Source: Bin5 sp965200615
GTDB lineage: Bacteria > Chloroflexota > Anaerolineae > Caldilineales > Caldilineaceae
Length of the DNA stretch: 64,000 nt
Assembly: GCA_965200615.1 (NCBI GenBank)
Contig: OZ241377.1
Coordinates: 4,402,001-4,466,000 of the forward strand
Direction: 5' to 3'
In this document: positions 25,623 through 34,104 of the stretch, piece after piece
Numbering within the stretch: position 1 is the stretch's first letter
Layout of the letters: every line of letters begins with the position of its first letter
Translations under genes and position numbers: made by a program
Notes under the pieces: model-generated
Database searches by the model: none
The model's input: the letters and a program-made list of their open reading frames with translations, nothing else
Told to the model about the DNA's origin: nothing

Positions 25623-26855
25623 ATGATTCAACTCGCGCCGGTGCGGCAGGCGGTCTCTGAACAGCAAGTAGAGAATGTGTCTGCCGCCGTATGGAACGGT
25701 CTCAACGCGGTGGCGCTATCCGAGCGGGTACGGCCTGGAATGCGAGTGGCGGTGGCCGTAGGCAGCCGGGGAATCTCCTGCTACAGGGAAGTGGCGCAGG
25801 CCGTTGTCGAGACATTGAAGTCACTGGGGGCGGAGCCGTTTCTCGTCCCGGCAATGGGCAGCCACGGCGGGGGTACAGCCGAAGGTCAACATGCCGTCCT
25901 TGTCGGATATGGAATGGCGGATTTGGGCGTCCCCATTCACAGCAGCCTGGAGGTGAAGCAGATTGGCGAAGCGGCCGGCATGCCGGTCTACTGGGACCGT
26001 CACGCGGCCGAGGCCGATGCGGTGATTCCTGTCAATCGCGTCAAGGCCCACACTGCATTTCGCGCAGACCACGAAAGCGGTCTCTGCAAAATCATGACGA
26101 TCGGACTGGGGAAGAGAAAAGGCGCGGCGACGCTCCATGCTCACGACGCCGCAACTGCGATTCCCCGGGCTGCGCGGGTCATTCTGAAGACGATGCCGGT
26201 CGTAGCCGGCGTCGCCATCGTCGAGAACGGCCGCCACGAGCCCGCGGAGATTGCGGTCCTGGCGGGTGAAAGGATATTTGAAGAGGAGCCGGGATTATTG
26301 CGGATGGCGAAAGCGCTGCAACCGTCCATTCCCTTTGCCGACCTCGATCTGTTGATCGTGCAGGAGATGGGCAAGAACATAAGCGGCACAGGGATGGACA
26401 CCAACATCATCGGAATGTGGCGGCGCAATGGCGGTCCGAGAGAACCGAATTTCCGTGTTCTGGCGGTCCTGGATCTGACGGCCGGCAGCCACGGCAATGC
26501 CTCCGGTGTCGGCCTGGCGGATCTCATTCCGGAAAGGTTGCGGTCCAAGATCGACTGGCACGCTACCTATACGAATTGCCTGACCGCCGGCAACTTCGCG
26601 GCCGCAAAGCAACCTGTCGTACTGCCGTCCGACCGGGAGGTTATCGAGACCGGGTTGATGGGCAAGGATGCCGGCTCGGCGCGCGTCGTCTGGATTCAGA
26701 ACACGCTTGAACTGGACACACTGTGGCTGTCGCCGACATTGTTGGAAGAAGCCGGCGAAATACCAGCTCTTACGGATGTTGGCTCTCTGCAGTTTGTCGA
26801 GTTCACCGCGGACGGCGCGCTGCAGCCACCGGCAATGGAGCAGGTCGTTTCCTGA
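25623..26855 (+). CDS. LarA-like (lactate racemase domain) protein
   Basis: A 410-residue protein of the nickel-dependent LarA/DUF2088 superfamily. The N-terminal half has 'VAVAVGSRGISCYREV' and 'AMGSHGGGTAEGQ', and a histidine/lysine-rich segment 'RVKAHTAFRADHESG' followed by 'IGLGKRKGAATLHAHDA' at residues 138-175, where LarA binds its pincer nickel cofactor. Family members racemise or epimerise various 2-hydroxy acids. No larB, larC or larE maturation genes lie nearby, so either they are elsewhere or this is a cofactor-free relative. A strong ribosome site (GGGAGGT) precedes the ATG. A HAD gene follows 18 bases later. Confidence 0.75.
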   Translation: MIQLAPVRQAVSEQQVENVSAAVWNGLNAVALSERVRPGMRVAVAVGSRGISCYREVAQAVVETLKSLGAEPFLVPAMGSHGGGTAEGQHAVLVGYGMADLGVPIHSSLEVKQIGEAAGMPVYWDRHAAEADAVIPVNRVKAHTAFRADHESGLCKIMTIGLGKRKGAATLHAHDAATAIPRAARVILKTMPVVAGVAIVENGRHEPAEIAVLAGERIFEEEPGLLRMAKALQPSIPFADLDLLIVQEMGKNISGTGMDTNIIGMWRRNGGPREPNFRVLAVLDLTAGSHGNASGVGLADLIPERLRSKIDWHATYTNCLTAGNFAAAKQPVVLPSDREVIETGLMGKDAGSARVVWIQNTLELDTLWLSPTLLEEAGEIPALTDVGSLQFVEFTADGALQPPAMEQVVS

Positions 26856-26873
26856 TGCCATAGAGGAGAATCC

Positions 26874-27569
26874 ATGGGCCCGACCAACGGCGCCATCGCG
26901 CTGACATTCGACCTCTTCGGCACTATCCTGGATCTGGGTGGAAGTCTGAGGCCGGCCATCACAGAACTCCTTGAAAAGGACGCGCCGGGCAGATCGCCGG
27001 AAGCCTTCTGGGATCAGTGGCGGACTCGTCAGCGACTGGAGCAGTACCAGGACACGATCATGATGGTGGGCCACGCCGGTTATCTCGAAACGGTGCGGCG
27101 TGCGTTGCACTACGTGTTGCGGATGAACGAGTTGGAGCCGACAGAGCAACGCATACAGGAGTTGATGGCGGCCTGGCAGGGGCTCTCCCCTTTTCCTGAG
27201 GTTGTACGGGCGCTGGAGCAGTTGCGCGACCGCTATCGACTGGTTGTTCTTTCCAACGGAGACCCCCATTTCCTGGATCATCTGGTCGAGAATCGAGTGC
27301 ATTTCCCATTTGACGATGTAATATCCGCCACCGGCAACGGCGCGTTCAAGCCCCATCCCGGCGTATACCGGCGGGCCGCCCATTTGCTTGGCCTGGAGGT
27401 CCACCAGTGCCTGATGGTATCGGCCAATGCCTTTGACTGCGTGGGCGCGCGCGCATGCGGTTTCCAAGCGGCGTATGTGGACCGTTACGGGCTGCCGGTC
27501 GAGGACTCGCCCTTCCAGCCGACGCTGACGGTGGCCGATTTCACTCAATTGGCCGACGCTCTGCTTTGA
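26874..27569 (+). CDS. HAD-superfamily hydrolase, haloacid dehalogenase type II-like
   Basis: 231 residues. The nucleophile aspartate is in 'LTFDLFGTILDLGG' (residue 13), motif II is in 'VVLSNGDPHFL', the lysine in 'GAFKPHPGVYRRA', and the final acidic motif in 'MVSANAFDCVGARACG'. The 'FDLFGT' start and 'SANAFD' motif are characteristic of L-2-haloacid dehalogenases, though many such proteins are phosphatases. It is cotranscribed with the LarA-like gene, which suggests a joint role on 2-hydroxy or 2-halo acids; that link is inference. Confidence 0.85.
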   Translation: MGPTNGAIALTFDLFGTILDLGGSLRPAITELLEKDAPGRSPEAFWDQWRTRQRLEQYQDTIMMVGHAGYLETVRRALHYVLRMNELEPTEQRIQELMAAWQGLSPFPEVVRALEQLRDRYRLVVLSNGDPHFLDHLVENRVHFPFDDVISATGNGAFKPHPGVYRRAAHLLGLEVHQCLMVSANAFDCVGARACGFQAAYVDRYGLPVEDSPFQPTLTVADFTQLADALL

Positions 27570-27655
27570 GAGCGGGCGCTTACAGAATGCGCGTTCAGCG
27601 ATCGGGTCGAGAGTGTCCGTGAACTGTTTCCAGGACTAACAATTCGTCGAAGAAC

Positions 27656-27684
27656 TGTACAGAGGTTAAAGAATGTGCTAGGAT
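27656..27684 (+). promoter_or_regulatory. Possible promoter of the tRNA-Ser gene
   Basis: TGTACA (27656-27661) and TAGGAT (27679-27684) with a 17-base spacer, 37 bases before the tRNA. Both boxes match the sigma-70 consensus at four of six positions. Confidence 0.35.
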
Positions 27685-27720
27685 TTCCCGTGCCGGGCCT
27701 GCCCGGCGCGGACAGTTTTG

Positions 27721-27809
<89 letters not shown>

Positions 27810-27930
27810 TTGGTTCCCGGGCATCTTGTGTCCGGGAATTTTCATTGATTGGATAGATGGAATCGTCAGGCCCTCACGCTTTTTACAAGTGGAAAGCGCT
27901 GTGCAGAAGGCAAGAAAGGGGATAGCACGT

Positions 27931-29505
27931 ATGCGTTGGGGTCGTACAGTCCGGCTGCCCCACACTGGCGGTCTGTTGGGTCCACCGACAGGTCTGCCGT
28001 TTGCCTCCGGCCGCCAGGTTCGCACTGCAACTGCGGTAGTCGCGCTGGTGGTCCTGGCCTGGCTGCTGGCCGAGTTGCCATTGCTCTGGGCGGCCGCTGC
28101 AGTTGCGGCAGGCGGCGCGGGCGTACTGCTGCCGCGTTTCCCGCACCTGATCTGGCTGGGGCTTGCCGTCGCGCTCCCCTTCGCCAGCGCACTCAAAAGG
28201 GGTCCAACCAGCCTGGCAGACCTGATGCTAGGGACTGCGGTGCTGCTGTGGTTTGTTGACGGTGTGCGGAAGGGCCGACTTCGCCTTACCTCGGGCCCAC
28301 TGCCGATTCTGTTTGTCGCGTATCTGTTGACGCTTCTGCTCTCCTTTTCAAATGCGATAGACCTGCAAGAGGCCGTCAAAGGTGTAATCAAGTGGCTGCA
28401 GATGCTGGTGGCAGTCCTTCTGGTCCAGGAGGCGTTGTCGCCGCGACAGATACGCTGGCTGGTCTGGGGTCTATTGATCGGAGGCGTACTGCAGGCCACA
28501 CTAGGCATCTACCAGTTTGTTTTCCGTATCGGTCCGCCCAACTTTCTGCTGCTGGACCGATTCATGCGAGCGGCGGGAACATTCGGCCAGCCAAATCCGT
28601 TTGCCGGTTACCTGGGATTGACTTTGCCCGTAGCGGCGGCCCTTTTCCTCTTGAATTTCACCTCGATTTTGAGAAGAAAGGGTAGGCGTTTGCGTCAGGT
28701 TCTTGCGGGTACGGGCGCCTATGGGGGGGCGGCCGCAATAATCGCCATTGGGCTCCTGGCGAGTTGGAGTCGGGGCGGCTGGCTTGGCGCAGCCGCCGGC
28801 CTGGCCGTTGTTCTTGTCGTTCAAGGGGGACGGATAATCAGAGGAACTGCACTCGCCGCGGCGGGCGCGGTGATGTTGCTCGGGCCGATTACATACCGCT
28901 ACATTCCCAGCTCCTTGACCGACCGAATTTCCGATCTGCCGGCATACTTTGGGACGGGCATGCGGGATATCGTTCAACAACCGGTTACTGACAGCAATTT
29001 TTCTGTCATCGAACGTCTAGCCCACTGGATCGCTGCCCTGCGGATGTGGGAGATGTCGCCTTGGCTTGGCGTGGGGCCGGGCAACTACGCGGCCGTTTAC
29101 CCGCAAGTGCGGCTGGCTCGATGGGAGGATCCATTGGGTCACGCCCACAACACTTATCTGAACGTACTTGCCGAGAATGGGCTTATTGGGATAGTCGCTT
29201 ATCTGGCGCTGTGGGCTGGCGCGGCCGTTTGGCTTGTTTGCGTACGCAGGCGTATTCTGAGAAGGCGGACGGAGAACCTTGACTCCCGAGTCGGTTCAGG
29301 ACAGACTCACGCGGCCGCGAATCCATCGCAGGCGTGGAACGCAGCGGTTCTCCTCGGCGTATTTGGTGTGGTCGTCCATCTTTCCGTACATCACCTGTTT
29401 GACAATCTTTACGTCCAGGGGATGTACTTGCATATCGGGTTGTGGCTTGGCGCTGCGGTGGCTCTGGCCGGCGGCCGACCGACTGTCAGCGTCGAGTGCC
29501 GATAA
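27931..29505 (+). CDS. O-antigen ligase / polymerase family membrane protein (Wzy_C)
   Basis: A 524-residue integral membrane protein with about ten to twelve hydrophobic segments. The Wzy_C/WaaL signature is in the large loop: 'LGVGPGNYAAVYPQV' and 'GHAHNTYLNVLAENGLIG' (near residues 378-410). Such enzymes ligate or polymerise surface glycans outside the membrane. The ATG at 27931 is chosen because 'AAAGGGG' lies upstream; longer in-frame extensions run back into the tRNA-Ser gene and cannot be real. It is followed by GtrA-like and glycosyltransferase genes, making a small surface-polysaccharide group. Confidence 0.88.
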   Translation: MRWGRTVRLPHTGGLLGPPTGLPFASGRQVRTATAVVALVVLAWLLAELPLLWAAAAVAAGGAGVLLPRFPHLIWLGLAVALPFASALKRGPTSLADLMLGTAVLLWFVDGVRKGRLRLTSGPLPILFVAYLLTLLLSFSNAIDLQEAVKGVIKWLQMLVAVLLVQEALSPRQIRWLVWGLLIGGVLQATLGIYQFVFRIGPPNFLLLDRFMRAAGTFGQPNPFAGYLGLTLPVAAALFLLNFTSILRRKGRRLRQVLAGTGAYGGAAAIIAIGLLASWSRGGWLGAAAGLAVVLVVQGGRIIRGTALAAAGAVMLLGPITYRYIPSSLTDRISDLPAYFGTGMRDIVQQPVTDSNFSVIERLAHWIAALRMWEMSPWLGVGPGNYAAVYPQVRLARWEDPLGHAHNTYLNVLAENGLIGIVAYLALWAGAAVWLVCVRRRILRRRTENLDSRVGSGQTHAAANPSQAWNAAVLLGVFGVVVHLSVHHLFDNLYVQGMYLHIGLWLGAAVALAGGRPTVSVECR

Positions 29506-29623
29506 GTCAGTTGGTCCCGAGCCTGCGGCCGGGGCGCAAATGCCTGGCCGCAATTACGGGAGCAAAATACTGCTCGCCGGCCCGCAGCGGCAGTAGCAAA
29601 GCATTTGCGAAACGGAGTGACTT

Positions 29624-30094
29624 TTGAGCGGGGCCAAACCCCTGAGTATGGGAAACAGCAGAGGCAAAGAGACGAAACGGTTTGTCAAGTTTGCATTTGT
29701 CGGCGCGCTTGGATCCGTTACCGATTTCAGTATCCTTATTTTCCTGGCCGAGGTTGTGGGCCTCGTCCCTTTTATCGCGAACGGCTTCAGCTTCAGCGCG
29801 GCCGTGCTCCAAAACTTCCTCCTCAATCGATGGTGGACGTTTCCAGAGAGCCAAACGCACAGCAAGCGCCGGCTGATGCTGAAGTTTGCACTCGTCAGCA
29901 TTGCCGGACTAGGGATCAATCTAGCCGTCTTCTCGATTGTAGATCAGTCGCTTCGCTCGTTTTGGAATGACGTGTTTTCCAACACTGAGGTTGGGTTCAG
30001 GGCAAGCTATCTTTTCGCAAAGCTCTTTTCCATTGGGGTTGTCCTTTTCTGGAACTTCGCCGCCAATCGTTTGTGGACCTTCAAAGGGCTGTGA
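29624..30094 (+). CDS. GtrA-like membrane protein
   Basis: 156 residues with four hydrophobic helices, the GtrA/DPMS-C family layout: 'RFVKFAFVGALGSVTDFSIL', 'NGFSFSAAVLQNFLLNRWWTF' and 'FWNFAANRLWTF'. GtrA proteins are thought to move or present lipid-linked sugars for surface glycan modification. TTG at 29624 is chosen because GGAG lies six bases before it; the ATG at 29648 lacks a ribosome site but is possible. The stop overlaps the GTG of the next gene. Confidence 0.88.
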   Translation: MSGAKPLSMGNSRGKETKRFVKFAFVGALGSVTDFSILIFLAEVVGLVPFIANGFSFSAAVLQNFLLNRWWTFPESQTHSKRRLMLKFALVSIAGLGINLAVFSIVDQSLRSFWNDVFSNTEVGFRASYLFAKLFSIGVVLFWNFAANRLWTFKGL

Positions 30095-31230
30095 AGCTAG
30101 TCATCGACTACACGCCGGCCGTGCGGCAGACGGCGGGCATTGGCCGTATCATACGCGGGCAGGTTGACGCTCTGGCGCAGCACAATCCTGGCTTTGACAT
30201 TTCACTTTTTGTGGCCGGGACAGTTACTCCCGAGCAGCGCGCCGCAAGCCCTCTTCCTCTGCACACTTTTCCCGGAATTTCCGAGCGCAATCTGACTCGC
30301 ATCTGGCATCGCCTCAACATTCCCGCCCCGCGCGTCGAGTGGCTGACCGGGAGCGCTATCAATCTGTTTCACGCCACCGACTTCGTTATGGCGCCGGTGA
30401 GCTCAAGAAGGAAGCTGCTGACTGTTCATGATTTGGCTTTCATGCGCTACCCCCAGGCGGCCATGCCCTCTCTGCATCACTACCTGAATGTCGTCGTGCC
30501 CCGCAGCATCAACCGGGCAGACCACCTCATCGCAGACAGCAGCAACACGGCCGAGGACCTCAAATCGACCTGGCCGCGTCTTGAAGGAAGGATTAGCGTT
30601 GTACAGGGCGCGGTCGACCACAGTTTCTTTCGGCGCGTGTCAAATCCCGAGACTCTGGATGCTGCACGTCAGAAGTACTCTATTGGAGACGGGCCATACA
30701 TTTTCGCCCTGAGCACTCTTGAGCCCCGCAAAAACTATCCCAGGCTGATTCACGCCTTTCACGCCGCTCGCCGGGATTCGGGCCTGCCTCACCGACTTGT
30801 CATTGGGGGCAAGAAAGGCTGGCTTTTTGACGAAATCTTCACAACAGTGCGAGAGCTGGAAATGGAGTGGGAGGTTCACTTTCCCGGATTCGTTGACGAC
30901 GCTGATCTGCCGGCCCTCTATTCGGGAGCAGAGTTCTTTGCCTATCCTTCACTATACGAGGGGTTCGGGCTCCCGATTCTGGAGGCACTGGCCTGCGGAA
31001 CACCGGCGCTCACATCGGACAACTCCTGTCTGCCGGAGGCCGGGGGCGAGGGCGCACTCTACGTTGATGCCGAATCTGTCGAGAGCATCGCCGACGGGAT
31101 TGCACGCCTTGCTTCGCAGCCCAAGTTGAGGGCCCAGTTGGCGGACGCCGGAGAGGCGCATGCCCGCTCATTCAGCTGGAGTCGGAGCCTACGGCAACTC
31201 CTAGAGGCCTACGAACGGGCGCTGGCCTGA
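30091..31230 (+). CDS. Glycosyltransferase, GT4 family
   Basis: A 379-residue GT-B glycosyltransferase. The C-terminal nucleotide-sugar domain has 'LSTLEPRKNYPRLIHAF' (near residue 210), 'VHFPGFVDDADLPALY' and the E-x7-E motif in 'SLYEGFGLPILEALACG' (near 290). The N-terminal 'DYTPAVRQTAGIGRII' loop is typical of mannosyl/rhamnosyl GT4 enzymes. GTG at 30091 overlaps the preceding stop (GTGA), indicating translational coupling with the GtrA-like gene. The sugar and acceptor are unknown. Confidence 0.92.
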   Translation: MKLVIDYTPAVRQTAGIGRIIRGQVDALAQHNPGFDISLFVAGTVTPEQRAASPLPLHTFPGISERNLTRIWHRLNIPAPRVEWLTGSAINLFHATDFVMAPVSSRRKLLTVHDLAFMRYPQAAMPSLHHYLNVVVPRSINRADHLIADSSNTAEDLKSTWPRLEGRISVVQGAVDHSFFRRVSNPETLDAARQKYSIGDGPYIFALSTLEPRKNYPRLIHAFHAARRDSGLPHRLVIGGKKGWLFDEIFTTVRELEMEWEVHFPGFVDDADLPALYSGAEFFAYPSLYEGFGLPILEALACGTPALTSDNSCLPEAGGEGALYVDAESVESIADGIARLASQPKLRAQLADAGEAHARSFSWSRSLRQLLEAYERALA

Positions 31231-31274
31231 GAATGTGATACAATGCACTGCACTCAGCCGTCAGATCACTACGC

Positions 31275-31757
31275 ATGAAAACCATGAGCAAGACTGTCGC
31301 CGACTCGACGACGCGTATCAGCCAAATAATGAATCCTGAGCACGCCAACCTGCTGGGCAACGTGCACGGAGGCGTGATTCTGAAGTTATGCGACGAATGC
31401 GGCGGCATCACGGCTGCACGCCACGCGCGGCGAGTCGCGGTGACGGTCGCAGTTGACAGCATGGCCTTTCATGAGCCGGTGCGGGTCGGCCAACTGTTAA
31501 GGTTGCGCGGGCGGATCACCTATGTGGGCCGCAGTTCCATGGAGGTCGAGGTCATCGTCCAGGCGGAGGACCTGCTGACCGGTGGGATTACACATACCAA
31601 CAGCGCCTACTACATTTTTGTGGCCCTTGACGAAAGTGGCATGCCGACCGAAGTGCCGCGGCTCGAACTGACGAATGAAGCGGAACGACGGCGATTCGAA
31701 GAGGGCGAGGAGCGGCAACGCCAGAGGCTCAAGCGCGCCGGGAAGAAAGTGAAGTAA
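31275..31757 (+). CDS. Acyl-CoA thioesterase, hotdog fold
   Basis: 160 residues of the ACOT/YciA type hotdog thioesterase family. 'MNPEHANLLGNVHGGVILKLCD' (residues 17-38) holds the usual catalytic-loop N and HGG motif; 'VTVAVDSMAFHEPVRVGQLL' and 'GRITYVGRSSMEVEVIV' form the sheet core. A charged tail rich in R, E and K ends the protein. The enzyme cleaves fatty acyl-CoA to acid and CoA. Expressed alone or with the two unknown genes downstream. Confidence 0.9.
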   Translation: MKTMSKTVADSTTRISQIMNPEHANLLGNVHGGVILKLCDECGGITAARHARRVAVTVAVDSMAFHEPVRVGQLLRLRGRITYVGRSSMEVEVIVQAEDLLTGGITHTNSAYYIFVALDESGMPTEVPRLELTNEAERRRFEEGEERQRQRLKRAGKKVK

Positions 31758-31794
31758 GTGGAATAAGTGGAGTAAGAGCCACCTCAACCCGCAG

Positions 31795-32604
31795 ATGCAG
31801 CCTTTTCAACACCTTTTCACCGGATCCTTGAGCCCCTTGCACAGGTGGCTGCTGCCCGGCGGCGCGCTGTGCGCATTTTTCGGCTACGTCCGACCCTGGA
31901 TCGCGCACAAGGCGGCAGGACTGGCCGTATTGGGGCTAGACTTGGGAGAGCTCGTGAAGTTTCTGCACCCCGTGCAACAGGGAGAAATCCGCCTGTGGCG
32001 TGAGGGGTTCTATCTGCCACTGGTCGCGGTGAGTGTCAGCCTCAGTTTGAACGCCTTTTGCCGCGATTCGAGCGCTTCGGGCCGGCAGGATGCGAATACC
32101 GATGGAACAGTAGCCGAAGAACGCGGCCCACGCTACGGCTGGCCTGTCCGCATCGCGCTCTTGCTGCTTGCAATCGTGACAGCGCTCAATCTGTTGCCCC
32201 CTGCCTGGACCCCCCGGCTGTTGCTCACTCCTGAATTTCGCTTGCAGGCGACCGCGCTGGTTCTTTGCCTGGCGCTGGTTGCGTGCAGCCCCTTGGTCGG
32301 ACTTCTCCAGTCTCCCCGGTCGTTATTTGAATCTTTTGGCGGAACTGCAGACGGCGTCGGCCGCCGCGGTTGTCTTTGGCGGGCCGCCTGGTCGATCGCT
32401 CTTGTGCGCGGTTCTCTTCTTGTCGTCAGCGCGGGCGCCGCCATCTACTTTCCCGTAGCCCAGTTTCGCCTTGTGCTTCCGACCTTGGCCGAACTGTACG
32501 GGCAGACGCCTGAAATCGGATGGGGTCCGGTACTGATGGTTGCCGGACTAGCAGGTCTGCTCGTGCATGGGCTTAGCGATATCTCCTCCCTGTTGAGAGA
32601 ATAG
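31795..32604 (+). CDS. Unknown multi-pass membrane protein
   Basis: 269 residues with five or so hydrophobic stretches (about residues 20-45, 75-90, 118-137, 150-172, 200-225 and 245-262) and a polar loop near residues 92-112. No family was recognised. Its TAG stop overlaps the GTG start of the next gene, so the two are translationally coupled. It follows the thioesterase gene after 37 bases. Confidence 0.6.
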   Translation: MQPFQHLFTGSLSPLHRWLLPGGALCAFFGYVRPWIAHKAAGLAVLGLDLGELVKFLHPVQQGEIRLWREGFYLPLVAVSVSLSLNAFCRDSSASGRQDANTDGTVAEERGPRYGWPVRIALLLLAIVTALNLLPPAWTPRLLLTPEFRLQATALVLCLALVACSPLVGLLQSPRSLFESFGGTADGVGRRGCLWRAAWSIALVRGSLLVVSAGAAIYFPVAQFRLVLPTLAELYGQTPEIGWGPVLMVAGLAGLLVHGLSDISSLLRE

Positions 32605-33080
32605 TGGCAGAGTTTGGAATGCACGTCCGGGCGTTTGACCTACTTTTCCGGACCGTCTGGGTTCGCCGCAAAGACATGATCGACCTGCGCGTTTCCAGAA
32701 GCACGCCGGAAACGGATAACTGGACGAACGCCGATATCGTGGCCCACATCAGCGCGTTCCGTCTGGTTGGCGTAAGCGTCAAAGACCACAAGAGGTTGGG
32801 TCTTGGCCGCTGGCTCCGCGAAAACGGCAATGAAATCCCATACATTGCCGATGAACCGATGCCCTCGGGAACAGTTGTGTACGATGAGGCTGGGCAGATT
32901 GCTTACTTCTCGGTCTGGCCCCAGCTTTCCGAGGGTGCGGATGCCCGTCATTACGAGCGCAGGGGCAAAATATACCAGAAGCGAAACGGTGGAATCGCGC
33001 GGATCCGCTTCCCTGTGCTCAACAAACGCGGCCGCGCGGGTGTTCTCGGTACGGCCGCGGCTCTTCTGGCGACAAGGTGA
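32604..33080 (+). CDS. Conserved-looking unknown protein coupled to a membrane protein
   Basis: 158 residues, soluble, mostly mixed alpha/beta. No family was recognised. The GTG start shares a base with the upstream stop codon. The sequence is well formed ('WTNADIVAHISAFRLVGVSV', 'GTVVYDEAGQIAYFSVWPQL') and has normal codon use by eye, which supports a real gene. A basic, alanine-rich tail ends the protein. Confidence 0.6.
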   Translation: MAEFGMHVRAFDLLFRTVWVRRKDMIDLRVSRSTPETDNWTNADIVAHISAFRLVGVSVKDHKRLGLGRWLRENGNEIPYIADEPMPSGTVVYDEAGQIAYFSVWPQLSEGADARHYERRGKIYQKRNGGIARIRFPVLNKRGRAGVLGTAAALLATR

Positions 33081-33197
33081 GCGTTGCTGAATTCCATGAA
33101 TCCTTCATCTGGAAACGTGCTGTGCAGTGAACTGTTTCGATTACCCGCTTTGACGGGAAACTAAAGTCTTCTTTCAAACTTACAGGGAGTTCTCTTG

Positions 33198-34085
33198 ATG
33201 ACAGAACCTATTCGCTTCGGAGTAATTGGGGGCAGCGGCGTTTACCAGATGGATACGTTGTCCGATGTCGAAGAAATCGAACTGGACACGCCTTTTGGCA
33301 AACCGTCGGACGCCTTTATTGTGGGTACCTTGCACAGTCAGCGGGTGGCGTTTCTTGCCCGGCACGGACGGGGGCACCGTATCAGCCCTACGCGGTTGAA
33401 CCAGCGCGCCAACATCTACGGCTTCAAAATGCTGGGCGTCGAGTACCTGATCGCGGTCAGCGCTTGCGGCAGCCTGCAAGAGAGGCTGCGGCCTGGCGAC
33501 ATTGTCATACCTGACCAGATTTTTGATCGCACGCGGCTGCGAGGGCTCAGTTTCTTCGATGACCCGGACGTGGGGACTGACGGGTTGGTTGTGCATGTGA
33601 GCGTCGCCCATCCATTCTGCGACTTTCTCAGCGACATCTGCTTCAGGGCGGTAGAGCAGGCTGGCGCCCCAGCACACCTTGGCGGTAATTTCGTTACGAT
33701 CGAGGGCCCGCGCTTCAGCACAAAAGCCGAGAGTATCTCCTTCCGCCAACTGGGAATGGACATTATCGGCATGACCACGACGCCGGAGGCGTTCCTGGCC
33801 AGGGAAGCGGAAATGAGCTATGCCTGCATGGCCCATGTGACCGACTATGATGTCTGGCATGAAACAGAAGAGGCGGTGACGGTCGAAGCTGTCATCAGGA
33901 TGCTGATGCACAATGCGGAAGTGGCGGTAAAGGCCGTTGCCAATGCAATCGAACTGCTGGCTGACAGCGGTCCTTCGCCCCATGCCAATGCGCTCCAGGA
34001 TGCGTTGATTACCGACAAGAAGGCCGTTCCGCCGGAGGTCGTCGACCGCCTAGAACTGATCGTCGGCAAGTATTTCGACAGATAG
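33198..34085 (+). CDS. mtnP: S-methyl-5'-thioadenosine phosphorylase
   Basis: A 295-residue purine nucleoside phosphorylase of the MTAP class, which splits methylthioadenosine to adenine and methylthioribose-1-phosphate for methionine salvage. Motifs: 'GVIGGSGVYQM' at residue 8, phosphate-binding 'LARHGRGHRISPTRLNQRAN' near 52, 'GPRFSTKAES' and 'IIGMTTTPEAFLAREAEM' near 190, and 'TDYDVWHE'. ATG 33198 follows an 'AGGGAG' ribosome site; a TTG one codon earlier is less likely. No other methionine-salvage gene is adjacent. Confidence 0.94.
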   Translation: MTEPIRFGVIGGSGVYQMDTLSDVEEIELDTPFGKPSDAFIVGTLHSQRVAFLARHGRGHRISPTRLNQRANIYGFKMLGVEYLIAVSACGSLQERLRPGDIVIPDQIFDRTRLRGLSFFDDPDVGTDGLVVHVSVAHPFCDFLSDICFRAVEQAGAPAHLGGNFVTIEGPRFSTKAESISFRQLGMDIIGMTTTPEAFLAREAEMSYACMAHVTDYDVWHETEEAVTVEAVIRMLMHNAEVAVKAVANAIELLADSGPSPHANALQDALITDKKAVPPEVVDRLELIVGKYFDR

Positions 34086-34104
34086 GGAAGGACACATTCC
34101 GACT

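Noticed and set aside
26295..27548. 417-codon minus-strand frame
   Set aside because: Shadow across two well-supported plus-strand genes (LarA-like and HAD).
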